Source of the DNA: Leptodontidium sp. MPI-SDFR-AT-0119
Taxonomy: Eukaryota; Ascomycota; Leotiomycetes; Helotiales; Leptodontidiaceae
Reading direction: 5' to 3'
DNA length: 64,000 nt
NCBI GenBank assembly: GCA_020726505.1
Contig: JAHLEZ010000007.1
Span: 2,294,001-2,358,000, forward strand
The position numbers and the translations under genes are program-made. Under the pieces are notes generated by a model. It saw only the letters and a program-made list of their open reading frames with translations. It made no database searches and had not been told where the DNA came from. Shown here piece after piece: positions 12,828 to 26,827 of the stretch (the stretch's first letter is position 1; every line of letters starts with the position of its first letter).

Positions 12828-15026
12828 ATGTCTTCGCATTCCACTTCAGATCAAAGTGCCGCCGGAGATGTGGATTACAATCCCGTCGCCGATGAAGAGG
12901 TCGACGACCTTGCCAACAATGCCTTTATCGAAAGCTTACTTGACGAACACATGGGAGCTGAAGAGGCAGAGGAAGACGAAGAAGGTGAGGCTTGCTTTCC
13001 CGTCGAGAGCTTCCGAGCTAAGATATTTGTGCAGATGATGAGGATGATGACGAAACAGGATTCAACGTACAGCTTGAAGTCCAGGAAGAAGTCGAAGGCG
13101 GCGGACAAACTCCAGCCGATATCACCCAATTCAGTGAGCCATACATCTACAACTTTATCCAGAACCTGCTGCTCATACTGGGATTCACAGTCATCGGCCG
13201 AAGACGACTTATGCAGCTACTCCAAAATTCGGATGTCGGGAGACTCTTACGCTTTGCGGCCCAGAATGGTTTTGACGAGGACGAGGATGACGATGACGAT
13301 GGGGGGTTCGCTCCGAGGTGGAGACGGAGCAGACGCACCAGACCAGACCCAAATCGATTCCCGAAGGTACCTTCTGATCGGGGGACAGAGTTGATGAACT
13401 CGGGTACATTTGGGTCGAACGAAGCACATGTCGTTACGTCGAATGATAGGAACAGTATTGGAAAGAAGAAGAAACTTGCGCTGAGGATATTGGACAGAGA
13501 ATTGGCTATTGAGAGTCCTGCCAAACAGAAACTTAACCAAAGACTCATGGCCCAGGTAAGCCGACAGCAGTGTTGTGGAAGATTGATCTAATGCCAGCAT
13601 AGGGAATGATACCTGCCTCGAATGCCGATATGATTATCCACTACGACGAGCCCGTTTACTCTGGGCAGTTCTCGGACGATGGAAACTTTTTCTTCTCTGC
13701 CAACAAAGACTACAAAGTTCGCATGTACGATACTTCGAATCCATACAAATGGCGATATTACAAGACCGTGGACTATCCTTTTGGACAATGGACCCTCACA
13801 GATGCCTCGCTAAGCCCGGATAACAGGTATCTGGCATATACGTCTATTCGAAGCGAAGTCTGCTTGGCCCCAACAGATCCAAATGACAAGGGAGATCCGT
13901 ATATATTAGATCTTGGGGGTGTAGCGGCTCCTGGAGGCGAGTTCAATCAGGGACGCCGTCTTGCTGGTTCTTTTGGCATCTGGTCTATTCGATATTCTGG
14001 GGATGGGCGAGAATTGGTAGCTGGTACGACGGGAGGGTCAATTGTGGTTTATGATATTGAGTCGCGGAGGGTTTTACACAGGATATTCGGCCACCATGAC
14101 GATGTTAACGCTGTGTGCTTCGCGGATAAAGCTTCTCCACATATCCTCTACTCCGGCTCCGACGACACAACCCTCAAGGTATGGGATACCAGAAGTATGG
14201 GAGACAATCGAGCTGCTGGGGCTTTCATCGGTCATATCGAAGGTCTCACATATATCGACAGCAAGGGCGATGGCCGTACGTTTTCCCTTCCCTCGTTAGA
14301 GCCCTCAACACTAAATCCCAAACAGGCTATATTCTCAGCAACGGCAAAGACCAAAGCATGAAGCTCTGGGATCTGCGAATGGTAATGCCCTCCGGCGACT
14401 TTGAACGCATCCAGCCCACTCGCCGCGTTTCGAGGGAAGAGCGCTTCGACTACCGCTGGGGTACCTTCGACGACAACGACTGGTATCATGACGAGCACGA
14501 CAACTCGGTCGTCACGTTCCGCGGGCACAGAGTCCTCCGCACGCTCATCCGCTGCCACTTCTCTCCCGCCGCGAGCACGAACTCACGGTACGTGTACACG
14601 GGATCCGAAGACGGCAAGGTCTACATCTACAACATGGACGCCACACTCGCAGGAAAAGTCGATGTGCGCGCCGCTACCAAAAACTCCCGTCCTCGCCAAG
14701 ATGCTTCTCTCTGGGATGATGATGACGACGTCTCTATACCGTGGAAAACGTGCGTGCGTGATGCTTCCTGGCATCCTAACGCACCTATGATCGTAGCCTC
14801 CGCTTGGAACGGGTACGGTATGCAGCACGGTACATGTACAGTGCATTCGTGGAACGATGGTGCAGAAGACGACGAGGCGGAACCGAAGATGGGATTGAGA
14901 GTTAACCAGAAGTTGGAAGCTGATCCGGCATTCTATGACGAGACCCCGAGGCCGAGATTGAGCGCTGCTGCTAGACAGGCGAGGTTGAGAACTTTAGGGT
15001 TGAGGTTCGCGGTGAGAGACGAGTAG
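12828..15026 (+). CDS. WD40-repeat protein of the DCAF11 / LEC14B family
   Basis: Likely substrate receptor of a CUL4-DDB1 ubiquitin ligase. Exons are 12828-12984, 13035-13555, 13603-14275 and 14326-15026 (683 residues), and all introns keep phase. The N-terminal 200 residues are acidic and low complexity (runs of Asp/Glu), with the conserved pre-propeller segment RLMAQGMIPASNADMIIHYD. At least six WD repeats follow: YSGQFSDDGNFFFSA, GTTGGSIVVYD, LYSGSDDTTLKVWDTR, LSNGKDQSMKLWDLR, YTGSEDGKVYIYN, and a final CVRDASWHP...VHSWND. The two WDTR/WDLR tetrapeptides are the DWD-box form used to bind DDB1. Family assignment rests on recognised family features; the target protein is unknown. Confidence 0.9.
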
Positions 15027-15754
15027 GCTGCCACTGGAGATGAGAGAGTGGAAGTGGAAGTTTTGCAGGTGGGCGAAGGTCTCAGATTGGGGTTAGGTCT
15101 GAACCTGGGTGGATTTTATATGAAGACAGCCTGCCCGAACCGAATTACGTGCAGTATGCATTATGAGTTTCTCAGCACTGGCGTTTCTGGCCTGCATTAT
15201 AAGGATTGCATCATAACGGCGGAGGAAATTTTTGGCAAACAAGCTACTGGCTGGGAGGATCTACTTTTTTGATATCTTTGTTTGCAATGTACATAGGCAT
15301 ATCTATCTCATGTACTAGTGAATGAAATTTACCTGAACATATACGTCCTGATTGAATTGAATTACGCCCCCAATATTTTAACGACATCTCAAACTCATCG
15401 TATCCTATTGCTTGCAGATAAACAAATATAAGGAAGGGATAAGACAACCAACCCAGCTCCTCCTCCTCATCACTACACTAACTACTTGCCCAAAGTCCAA
15501 CTTTTTCAAGATACTCGAATTGAATGAACCCAACCAGCCCTACATCCCTTGATTGGATTTAAAAAGGCAGTGAATGAATCCCGACCGAACCCAGCATGAT
15601 GTGACATGGGTGGAGAGTACGAATATAAGTAAGTGAGCAAGTAGTGTGTGTACATACAGCGAAGTCTTGAGAGCGAAAATCGACGTGTAAGCCGAGAGTG
15701 AAGTTAACAAGGAATGGGAATGGAAGGAGGGAGAGATATCACGAAATCCTCAGG

Positions 15755-15811
<57 letters not shown>

Positions 15812-16661
15812 GGGGGGGGGGGATACTTTTCGTCTAATAGAAAAAAGCTGCCAGCTTATTTGGGGAGATAGACAGGCAGATGGAAGTGCAGGCAGTAGAT
15901 TTGAGGACTTTTGGATAGCCCAGTCGTTCTTCTTTACTGCTCCATGCACACCACTGACAACAAAACAATGAGAGTAAGAACGTAAAAGACCAAGAAATGT
16001 AGAGTTGAGGAAAATGCACAAGAAAAAGGTATTCCATTATCTACAGTAACAGGATGGCATGCATTCTCGCGTTTGTTTGCTTGTAGTAGTCAAAGGTATC
16101 AATCAATCAATCAATCAGTCGTTTCATATCCATCCATGCATCGATTCTTTCCTCCCAATTCCACACCATACCACACTGCTTTCTCTCTCCATCCTCCATC
16201 CATTCCATCCCAAGTCTTCAGATGCAAGGTAGAAACAAAAAAAACAGAACATTCTCCATTCCCATTCACCATTCTCATCCCTCAGCTTTCGTCTGTATTC
16301 TTGACCTGTAACGAGGAGAAGAACAGCCGAAAACAAGAACACAAAAGTGATTGATTACCCGCACCGAACCTGAGAAAATATCACAAACAACCGACTCCTT
16401 TATAGAAAACAGAAGGAGAGAAAATGCCGCTGAGAGAAGACTCATGAAAAGACCAGAGTCAAAGGAGTTGTTGCCCCCTCGCACCCGCTAAGTACCAAGT
16501 TCCCGTATGAAAAAAGCTTTATGCTTCCTTCTCTATAAGGTTCAAGAGAAAAATGACAGCCTTATCTCTCAATCTCGTGTCAAAAAAGGAACATTGGACG
16601 AGATAGTATGTTGTCATGCGATTTGTATCCCATATGTTGCCGAAAGCTATTTGGAAATCCT
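15027..16661. other. Intergenic between convergent genes, with microsatellite
   Basis: 3' flanks of the WD40 gene and the Rac gene. No gene was seen. Simple repeats are present at 15757-15822 and a short AATC repeat lies near 16098-16117. Confidence 0.45.
15757..15822. repeat. (GA)n microsatellite followed by a G12 run
   Basis: About 24 GA units run to near 15805, then GCGAGA and twelve consecutive G. The tract is purine-only on one strand, so length polymorphism and sequencing slippage are expected. Confidence 0.95.
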
Positions 16662-17629
<968 letters not shown>

Positions 17630-20149
17630 GTTTGATATATGAATGGTATGATGAAAGGACGCAGGTCGCAGAGGGCAGCAGTGAAGTTAGGATTTTCTCG
17701 AGTGTTTGTTGATGGGAGGGAGGGACTGCGACTGCATAAGGGTCAGATCCTTTGACACAACGGAAGCTGGACCTCCCGCACGTCTGGGCGGGTGGGTTCA
17801 TGAGGTGACGCGAGGTGAGGTGAGGTGAGGCAAGGCTATTGTGAACGAACGTACGTACCTTTCTTTCGAGAACAGACCAACTGGGTTGTCTGTCTGTGGT
17901 TGTGCAGTGCAGTGAGTGCAGTGAGGGTGTGGAGTGTATGTGGGAGATCAAAGCTGGGAGGAGTTTCGAAGTTTATGCGAGAGACTGGATGTGGCGACGC
18001 GTGGGTTCGAGGGTGAGGAACTTCGAGACGATGCTGATTTTGGCGTGGACTGGTTTTGTTTTGGTTTGTTTAGGTTGGCAGATTAGGAGGAAGAGGATGG
18101 GAAGTGGTGGTGGTGGTGGTGGTTGAAAGATGAACAGGCAGAGGTTGAGGTGAAGTGAAGTGAGTTGAGGCAAGGGTCAGGTAAGGGTTAAGGTTGGGCT
18201 GGGCTTGGGTTGGTAGGTAGTGGTGCTGCAGCTCGGTGTCGGCAAGATATCGATCGTGGTAAAGGTCGGCAGCAGCAAAAGCGTCAGTCAGTGAGTGAAG
18301 AGAGGCCTGAGCACACTGCAGCTGCTACACCTCAATGAGCGGTATGTCAACTCAAGTCAAGTCAGTTAGTTAAGTCAGTCAGTTGAATCCATCATGTCAG
18401 TGAGTGAAGTGAGTCCAGTCCAGTCGGGTATCAAGCACAGCGGACCGGCACTACACACTTTTGAGGCGGACGATGCACTCACTTGATGCACGCACTTGAT
18501 GCAGATCTGTAACAGCATGGCAACGCCTGTATGTATGGAACACCCGAGGAAGCTTGGGAGGCGCCGGGGATGAATGGAATGGGATGGATGGGCATCGGAA
18601 TCAGGCGCTTATGTTTCTTGCGGACTGGCTGGCTGTTGGGGATGTGCCTGCGAACTGACTGTAAGGAGGCTGATTCGATGGATGTTCTTCGTGTGGTCGT
18701 TCGTTTGGTCGCGGATGAAATGAGTGAGGGTGGCCAGATTGGCAGCTGGGTCGCGGTACAGGACAACAGTAGGCTATTGGTAGAGAAGTCATTTGCAAGC
18801 GTCTCCAGGCAAAGGCAATGCAAGCCAGACAGAGTAAAGGCGCAAAGGGGTCGAATAGGCTTTGAATACAAAAAACCGGGTGTTGGGTTGATGGCGTTTA
18901 CTGGTTTGACGAAGTGAAGACCAACGGCGTTTGACAGACAGGTTTTAGAAGGGAGAGGCACGGATCTGGTCATGCAGCGTATGGATTGTAGTGTATTTGT
19001 ATGGGTCCAACGAGTTACGAGAGTCAGGAGATGATGCAGAGGGGAAGAAAGAGAGGAGGGGAGAAATAGTCAATAGGGATTTGAAGAAGAGAGAAGGTTG
19101 TGTGCGTGCATGCTTGTGAGAAAGAAAGCGGTGGGAAGGTGGTGGCAAGACCATGAAGCAAGGCAACAGAGGAATAGAATTGGAAAGCAAAGGAGCTTCG
19201 ATGACGTTTCGTTTCAATCATTCTAAACTTCTGTACATCCCACCTCCGTGGTTGTTTATTTTCCTCGATTCGGGGAGTGAAAGAGTACTGGGTATTCTGG
19301 GGGTGAGGCTTGATATCAACCATTTGTTGTTTATTAGTAGGACTTGTTAGCGAGCTTTGATCATATTATAAATCCGCTTTTGCTCCGTCCTCCTCTTCTC
19401 TCCATCTCCATATCAAACATCGATGCTCGAGTTGAGACCAAAAGAGCGATCCCTGCAAATCCCATTCAAGGGCTTGCCTAAATGTTTCATCCCGATAACG
19501 ATAAGCAGTGCAGCTCTCAGGGGAGGGGAAGCGGAGGCGGAGCCAAAGGGGGGGATGGGGCATTGCCTTTCTCAAAACCTTTTCACAACATCTCGTAGTA
19601 TCAACATGCCATTAACAAATGCTCATCTGTTGTGTTCGGGTATTAATGCATGGCGAGAGATGTGTGAAGGGGGAAGGGAAAATACTAGACCAGACACAGG
19701 AAAGAATCCCCTTTTCAGGGGCTATCCGAGCACCGCACCATCTTGTGGACGGATCGCTCAGTGACTTGAGTCCTAGAGATTTACCGACGGTGGATCAGGA
19801 GACAGACCCTTTGCAAAGTCAACACCCAAGCCGATGCTTTACTCCTCTCATCATTTCGGTATAGATAGGTACTAAAACACGGAATTGAAACTCTGCAGGG
19901 TTTCTTGGTACTTTCGAGAAGAACATGGCTTTGCTATTTGGAAATGAATAATACAACAAAAGTGTTTACTAATACATTCCTCAACAGCTGAATATCGTCT
20001 TGAAGAAAAGAGAGAAAAGGAAACGACGTAGAAAAGTTTAGTTGAATCTTCGAGCAGCACCCATCCTTCATCACAGACAAAGTAATAGGCAAAGTAAGCT
20101 CGAATATCTGGACTTGGCGTGTTCTCTCCCACCAAAATAAATGCACCGA
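17630..20149. other. Long intergenic region upstream of the Rac gene
   Basis: No gene supported over 2.5 kb. It contains degenerate GTGAG/GAGGT-type repeats near 17805-17832, a (GGT)n run near 18107-18122 and CAGT/GTCA-rich stretches at 18280-18420. Long 5' leaders and promoters with simple repeats are common for Rho-type GTPase genes, so this may be largely the Rac leader and promoter; that is inference. Confidence 0.4.
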
Positions 20150-20930
20150 CTACTGTAGCTTCTTCCACGGTACAACAGGCTGACGATTTGGTCCAAAGAG
20201 GCCCAGAAGATATCCCGTGCGAACAGCGAAGAGGAACGTCTGGATGAAACATTAGCAAGAGTCATTCTATCATTTCAATAACAACCGAAAATGCTAGCCA
20301 ACATAGTAATGTAGGATGAACAAGCAAAAAGGAGGCATCTGATATCTCCAAACCAGGTAACTTACAGTGCAGCCGATATTCCCCCAAGCCATAGCATTCC
20401 AACCAGCAACATTTACAAGCTGCTCATATGGCATGACGTAGCACGTAATACCCACGTGAGAGATATCGGCAAGCCAGAGGGCGATCACGTAGTTACGGAC
20501 TACAGCTACTTCGGTAGTGGTGTAGAGGACGGCGATACCGACCATAGCCAGCAGGAGGTAGATATTACCAAGCCTGAGAGAAAGTTAGTTATAGATCAAC
20601 AGAAGTTGCAAATTTTCTAGTTCATAGGCTAGTGGGTAGTAATATGGCTGCTAAAACAGAGGTACCAGGGGAAAACAGGGTCAGGAAGTAGTCACTTACT
20701 GGTACGCTACCATGGTGGCATTTGCGGTAAGAGGCACATTGGCTGAGTTGGGGATCTGTTCAGCGACGAAGTATGAAGCTGAGACGAAAGGTGCTGCACA
20801 GCCTGCAATGCTATGAGTAAATTAGAGATGTAAACATCAAACTAGTGAGCTGTGAGCTGCGGACTTACAGTGATATTGGCTCGAAGACTGTCATCACAAA
20901 GCGGGGAATTGGCGGGAGGATGGAGGCCAT
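20150..20930 (-). CDS. DUF7704-type small membrane protein
   Basis: Exons 20930-20869, 20810-20700, 20573-20366 and 20239-20150 give 156 residues in consistent phase, ending VVPWKKLQ. It begins MASILPPIPRFVMTVFEPIS, the characteristic start of this fungal family. About four hydrophobic segments follow: around IAGCAAPFVSASYFV, NIYLLLAMVGIAVLYT, NYVIALWLADISHVGITCYV, and a last one in NIGCTTFLFAVRTGYLLGLFG. Function is not known for the family; an integral membrane location is expected. It is divergently transcribed from the Myb gene, with 376 bp between the start codons. Confidence 0.8.
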
Positions 20931-21306
20931 TTTTGAGGTATCTTTGAATCAGATGGCCTGAAGAGTTTCTTGATATGAGCGAGGCTTTGTACACGTCGAT
21001 GCTTTTATTGAGTTCAATGAAGCAAATAAGATTACATTGTACCTACAAAGGTATCTGTGCCCGGTTGTCAGCCTCGTCACGGGCCGACGATTCTCCGACC
21101 ACGCCGACAGTATTCTACACAGTCAAAGTTTGGATCGGCTTGTTAGTCTTCCCTTCCCACCTCCAGATATGACCAGAAAAGAACGCCAAAACTCATTACC
21201 TCCGGTCGTCAGGTACCAGACCGATCGCACTTACCTCTAGGCAAATGAGAAAACATTTAAAGAGATTGTGGGATCCCACACCCACTTCCCCCCGCCATGA
21301 ATTGTT
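20931..21306. promoter_or_regulatory. Shared divergent promoter, DUF7704 gene / Myb gene
   Basis: The 376 bp between two outward-facing start codons must hold both promoters. No individual transcription-factor site could be assigned with confidence. Confidence 0.5.
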
Positions 21307-23502
21307 ATGCCAATGCCAGCCTCGTCCATCATGAGCTCCGATACAATAGAGCCAGCTCTACTTGCGAGAGTCCAAGATGAATTCCATTCTTACGAACAAC
21401 AGATAGCCGAACCCTCTTCCTCTACAACCGGACAGCTTCCCCCTCTGCGTGAGGTAGTTGGCCATGATGTCTCTACTCACCGCAACAACACTTCCAAGCA
21501 CAATGACCAGTCTACGGCGAGCTCGCAGTTTGCTACCCAAGGAAATTGTGTGGTAGTGCCGACCAACAGCCAGGAGAAGGTATACCAAAGTGGAGGGACA
21601 CAAAAGACACATGGGAATGGCAAAACAAACCGAGCTCTGGGGGACTCCTCACCACAGTCCCTACGGAAGATATTGGACAATGATACGGAAACCACGGTTG
21701 GAGGAACTTCGAATAAAAGACCAAACCCAGAGCCTGCAAAGGATGACTTTGTGCAGCTTCCACAACCACCCAAGAAACGCAAGACTGCTACACAGATTGT
21801 CCCTCCCATCATCATCGGTCTTCATGACATTCCACCCCCAAAGGACCTTGTACGCTTTAATCTTCCAAGAATCGAGTCCGGTTCTTTCCACGACAGCAAT
21901 GGCAGGAATAGTTTGAATACTGCTCCCCCACCGACAATTGTACCCAATCCCCAAAACAACCCCGAGGTCGGGACTGTTGTGGACAGCATCGAAACGAACG
22001 AGCCAGCCCCCGAGCGGACCAAGAAGAAGAGGAATGGGAGTGGGCTTAGGCGGAAGTGGGAGAAGGACGAGACTGAATGGCTCATACAAGGTGCTCATAA
22101 GCATGGAGTTGGAAATTGGATCGATATTGTGAAAGATCCGGAGTATTCGTTCAAGGGCAGGACAGCTTCTGCTCTGAAAGATCGTTTCCGAACTGTCTGC
22201 CCTAGTGGAGTGCTAAAGGACCTGGTAAGTGCCAAAGACCACTCCAAGATTAAGATCAAGTATGACGAATGACTATACTGATGGACAAAGGAACTCCGGA
22301 CACATTCTCCTGGCCAAGAAAGAACAGCCACCAAGTCGCCCAAGACCCGAGCCCATCGCAAAGACATAGATGATCTTGCCAAACTTGGAATTGAGACCCC
22401 GTTCAAAAAATCGGACCGTCGCGAGAGAAAGCTCTTTACCGAAGAAGAAGATCGCGAAATTCTCAGGGCGCATAAGATTTATGGCAATCAGTGGGCACGA
22501 ATTGCACGCGCGAAAGATTTCAACTTGCAAGAAAGAAAGTCTACGGATCTTCGGGACAGGTATCGGAATATCATGAAGAGTATTGAAAGAGGAAGTCCAC
22601 CACGGTCGTTAGCCAATCCATTAGCAAAGCCACGGAGTAACGATGCTCTGTCAAGTGGGCATCCATCGTCATCGAGTCTGTTCATACCAGCTCAGGAACC
22701 GCCGGCTCTACAGTCTTCCACCTTGAATTCAGGAGAGCCGCGTAATATGGAAGGCCTGTCTAGCAGTCATCCGTCATCCTCTGATTTGTTTTCGCAAAAT
22801 CAAGGTTGGTCAAAGGAAACCAATCAGGACTTCCGAAGCAAGGATGGCTTGCCAAGTGGACAGCTGCCCTCAATAGATCCCTCCTTGCAGGCTCAGGGCT
22901 TGACCAACAAAATCAATGAGCCCTGGATGAAGGAATCCAATCAGCACAGTGGAGCAAGTCGCAGCAGGAACGATCTATCAAATGGCTACCAACAACCTCC
23001 AGAGATCGATCTGCGTGCCATGACCCTCAATAAACCAGACGAGCCGTGGCCAAAGGAACATCAAGCACCTGCAGCGATTCACCAAACCTCTGGGCTCCGC
23101 ATTCAGGAGATCATCTCTCCCGAGCAAGAAGACTCCCGATCAACAACAATTTTCAGCTTTAGCACAAGCTACAACCCATATCCCGAGCACCATCTTGAGC
23201 CCACAGAGACCCTCCCCTACTCCCAACCCTTTGACTGGAACCCTAGCATCACAGCCCCTTTCACGCGGGATCTCACCCACGGAATGCCTAGTGATATGGA
23301 TATCAACCGTCTGCTTCACACTGAAGATCAGTGGTCTGCTGATATGACTGCCTCGAGCGTGCAGGGTATGGACGGCAAGGAGAAGCAGAGCTTCACCAAC
23401 ATCAATAGCATTTTATCGAGCAATGATGAGCCGCTGATGAGCAACCAGCCGAGTTTCTTGACGATGCTTAACGCGGACGGTCCGTTGGGGATGTATGAAT
23501 AG
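21307..23502 (+). CDS. Double Myb/SANT protein with telobox-like motifs (Teb1/Tay1-type)
   Basis: A nuclear DNA-binding protein of about 709 residues, exons 21307-22224 and 22291-23502. The start could also be Met 3 or Met 9. Disordered N-terminus. Myb 1 lies near residues 245-300 (RRKWEKDETEWLIQGAHKHG, then the third helix ASALKDRFRTVCP). Myb 2 lies near 349-402 (RKLFTEEEDREILRAHKIYG, then STDLRDRYRNIM). The LKDRFR and LRDRYRN helices resemble the telobox (VDLKDKWRN) of TTAGGG-binding proteins, and two such domains in tandem is the layout of S. pombe Teb1 and Yarrowia Tay1. The C-terminal 300 residues are Ser/Pro/Gln-rich with imperfect repeats around SSGHPSSSSLF / SSSHPSSSDLF. Telomere or histone-gene promoter binding is inference from the family. 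Confidence 0.75.
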
Positions 23503-24761
23503 TGAGTGGTTGGGATGATTTGCGCGATAGAAAGAACTGTGCGAGACGACGAGAAGCAAGGAGATAGCAGGCAGGTGTCAAGACCAACTGGTTAGCTAGC
23601 ATGGTATGGTACACCAGGGTATTACATCTGATCCTGCTCTCTTCTTGTATCATCACTGTGTTTTTTCTGGTCCTGAACCCTTTCATTCTACCTGCCACCT
23701 ATCATTATCTGCTGTTGGTGGTTGCATTTACCTTGATTCCCTTGATTTGTTTTGTTTTGCTCTGCCTTTACTGCTTCTACACTTTCATACTTGGCGCTAG
23801 GTCATAATACCCTGGGAAAACCTGCATAAATTAGAAGCACGGTCGGAGCTTGCTGGCTGCTTTTCAATTTTGCATTGAGTTAAAATAGGATAGGGATTGG
23901 CACAGGAAGGAATGGCGTTTTGGATGAAGACGCATAGCTAGCTGGCGAAATGGTGCTGGAATTTTGGTTGGTTATTGGAGCATATTTAGGTAGTGATTAG
24001 CATCGCTTTGGATGGTTATGGAGTCAGTATGTACCTCAAGACATTATTAAGAGTAGCTGTGTCTTGCATTTGAAAGCAAGTGATAGAAATATATCTTACC
24101 TGTTCGCTATTCTACGCATCCATTGCTCCCCTAACTTTCCAATGCGCGATGGTCTCGTCTAGTATGTATGATCTTGTGATGTACGGTATGTTGAACATGA
24201 GTAACCCTTTATTTAATAGCGAAGATCTGTAATTAGGTATAGTACGTTTTAGGGGAGGACACAAGAAGAAAAGAATAGCGAGAGCGTCATTCGCGAACCC
24301 AATGCCTTGACATACATTACCACGATGTTGGGGAATAGGCTGGCGGAGGCAAGAGAGAGTTCCTGTGCGAATCCTTTCTTGCTCATTGCACCGCTTCAGC
24401 ATCACTACAAAAACCACAGCAAGAGTGAGGAATAATATATTGCAAATTTCCATTTCTTGGCTCCGCTTGTTTAGACTATCCTACATTTCCGAGAGAGAAA
24501 GAGAAAATGATGTGAAATGATGTGATTTAATGGATATCCCTCGAAGACAAATCGTGCAACTTCGGCGAGACCCTTCAAGTCTCCCAGAATATTCCTTCCA
24601 AATCGCAAGTACGATGATTGAGAAACGCTGATATTTCCCAGAATCCATCCAAAAACGCCTGTCCATGATGCCAACCTTGTCCATCTGCCAAAGAACGCCA
24701 CTCACAAGTAAACCCCGACCCAGTGCATCCGTAAACCAAATAATTTGCGTTCGTTCGCTTC
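23503..24761. other. Intergenic between convergent genes, nothing recognised
   Basis: 3' flanks of the Myb and UBX genes. Short hydrophobic frames near 23600-23800 lack any domain, start context or conservation sign, so I treat the region as non-coding. Confidence 0.4.
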
Positions 24762-26567
24762 TCAATCATCCTTGCCATCGTCGTCGTCCTTTCGAGGCTG
24801 GAAGTTCGTCTGTGAATAGAATTAGTATACGAGCAAAATCTCAAGGGCGCTTTGGAGATAACTTACAGCATTCCCATTATAGAATTGCTGGTCTTCCTTT
24901 CCCGACTCCCGTCTCTGGTCTCTCAAAGTCCGGACATTGATAGCCGCGGAAGGCGCCGGGGGGCCAGAAGGAGCTTGCTCAGGAGGAGCTGGAGCAGCAG
25001 ATCCACCGAGGAAACTTCCAAGCACACCAGTGAGCAGGCCAACACTCGAGGAAATCAGTGCATATCCCCCAGATGCAGCGCGGGAGACCAAGCCACCATT
25101 ATTCTCGTAGGCGGAGGTGTAGTCTGAGACAGGGACGAGGATCAGAGTTGCGCTGGGCGTGAGACCAAGAGCGGCGAGAGTGCGTTCCTCTTCTGACATT
25201 TCGATATTCTTGTTTGGGAGTGGGGAGAGGACCTGCTTGAAGGTGTAGGGAGCGTCACCCTCTTGTTTCTCGTCGACCCAAGGTCGGACGTCCTTCAGCA
25301 AGCTTCCTTGGGAAGGGAATCTCGAGCGAATAGTGGAGCCATCGAAGAGTCTGACTTGAACAGCGCACTCCTTTGCATTGGCGCCTCCTCTGGCAGGCAA
25401 AGCGCTCGCGCTGCTCTCTCCAACAACCTTCACGGCGTCCTTCTCTTCCTCTAACTTGGCTTTCGCCTCCGCCTTTCTGACAGCCTCTTTCTCACGTCTC
25501 TCGGCCTTGTCATCCTCGACACGCTTCAAGATTCGTGCTCTCTCCTCGCGAGCCTCTCTCTGACGCTGAGCTTGTTGCAGGGCGTACTTCTGCTCGCCGA
25601 CCGCTCGGGGGTTGCCTGCTTCAGCGGCTTCCTTGCGAGCCTTTGCGTCGGCTGCTTTCTTGGCCTTTTCGGCGGCGTCTTGGGCGCGCTTCTGGGCTTC
25701 GAGACGGCGAGAGCGTTCTGCGAGGGTAGCTGCTATCGAGGCGGTTTGCTGCTCGATTCTGGTATTTTGCGTAGTGGGGTTGGATGAGGAGGACGACGGG
25801 GATGGTTCTGCTGCTGGGGCTGAGGGCTCCATGGATGCGGGTGTGTTTGCGGCGGTCGAGGATGAGCTTGAAGGGTTGGATGGTTGTGAAGTAGGTACAC
25901 GTGATTCCAGAACAGCTCCCAGGCGCTTCATGAAGTCTTCCTTGGTGACGCCTGATGTGAGATACTCTTTGAGTTCGCCATTCCTGAGGAGGGTTGTTAG
26001 AGATATGTTTATTCGTTGTGAAGAGGAACAAAGGTAGAGAGCAAGGGATGACGGGAAGGTTCGACATTTTATATCCTGCATGCTTTGAACCGGAGAAGAG
26101 AAAGACAAACAAAACATGTATCGAGGTTTGATGAATGGATGGATGGATGACCAGAGATAGAAGGCAGACCGAGACAAATGTGCTGAACGAATGACCTACT
26201 TGATAAGAACGAAAGTTGGTGTCTTGGGAAGAGGGTAGATAGCAGCCAGGTACCCAGCTTCTTGCGAGCCAGCCACCAGTCGAAGGAGGACAGTTTGTTC
26301 AGCCAGCAACTCTTTCAACTGTTCAAACAAACATTAGCACTCATAATCTCCAAGGTCGACTCCAAAGGATTTAAAAACTTACAGATCCTTCTTGAAGAAA
26401 ATCATTCTCCCAGAGCTGAGACTCTTCACCACCATCTGGTGGAAGACACCTGTCAGTACAGTCCCGAACTGGTGCAATAGGTACGTACCTGTGACAAAAC
26501 ACCCAACCAGCTTTGCCTCTTGCATGGCCTGGCCAATACCACTCTGTAGATCTCCTTGATAGAACAT
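24762..26567 (-). CDS. UBX-domain protein (UBXN4/UBXD2-like Cdc48 cofactor)
   Basis: Likely adaptor of the AAA ATPase Cdc48/p97, by analogy with UBXD2 acting at the ER in protein degradation. Five exons, 26567-26489, 26435-26383, 26318-26200, 25983-24867 and 24809-24762, give 471 residues in phase. The N-terminal thioredoxin-like UAS region (MFYQGDLQSGIGQAMQEAK; then EESQLWENDFLQE, AGYLAAIYPLPKTPTFVLIK) covers residues 1-110. A Ser/Pro-rich linker follows, then a long Ala/Lys/Glu/Arg coiled coil at roughly 165-275. The UBX fold lies at about 287-368 (AVQVRLFDGSTIRSRFPS; TFKQVLSPLPNKNI; LAALGLTPSATLILVPV). A hydrophobic glycine-rich hairpin (GYALISSSVGLLTGVLGSFLG) after it could dip into the membrane. 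The final exon encodes FQPRKDDDDGKDD. Confidence 0.9.
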
Positions 26568-26827
26568 CCTGTCTAAGGCTGAGATGAATGAGAATCAATG
26601 TTGTGGTGTTGTGTTGAAAGAAGGAAGATGTCGACAGCTCTAGGAATTCGAGTTGGTAAAGCAGTCGGTCGAATGTAAGCTGGCTCGGCTCAGGCCATGA
26701 ACCAGTGTTTGCGCTGTTTGCTCGTGAATTTGACCCGCAGGAGAGAAAGGTGCAGCCGGTGCGATGAATGAGCTCCATTCGCTTTTCTAAATGTAACTGA
26801 ACATCACATCACAACGAGCGCGTCAAG
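26568..26827. promoter_or_regulatory. Shared divergent promoter, UBX gene / SURF1 gene
   Basis: Only 260 bp separate the two start codons, so the two genes share a compact promoter interval. No specific factor site was assigned. Confidence 0.5.

Noticed and set aside
15757..15822. Coding potential across the GA repeat
   Set aside because: Open frames there arise from the repeat itself (alternating Arg-Glu).
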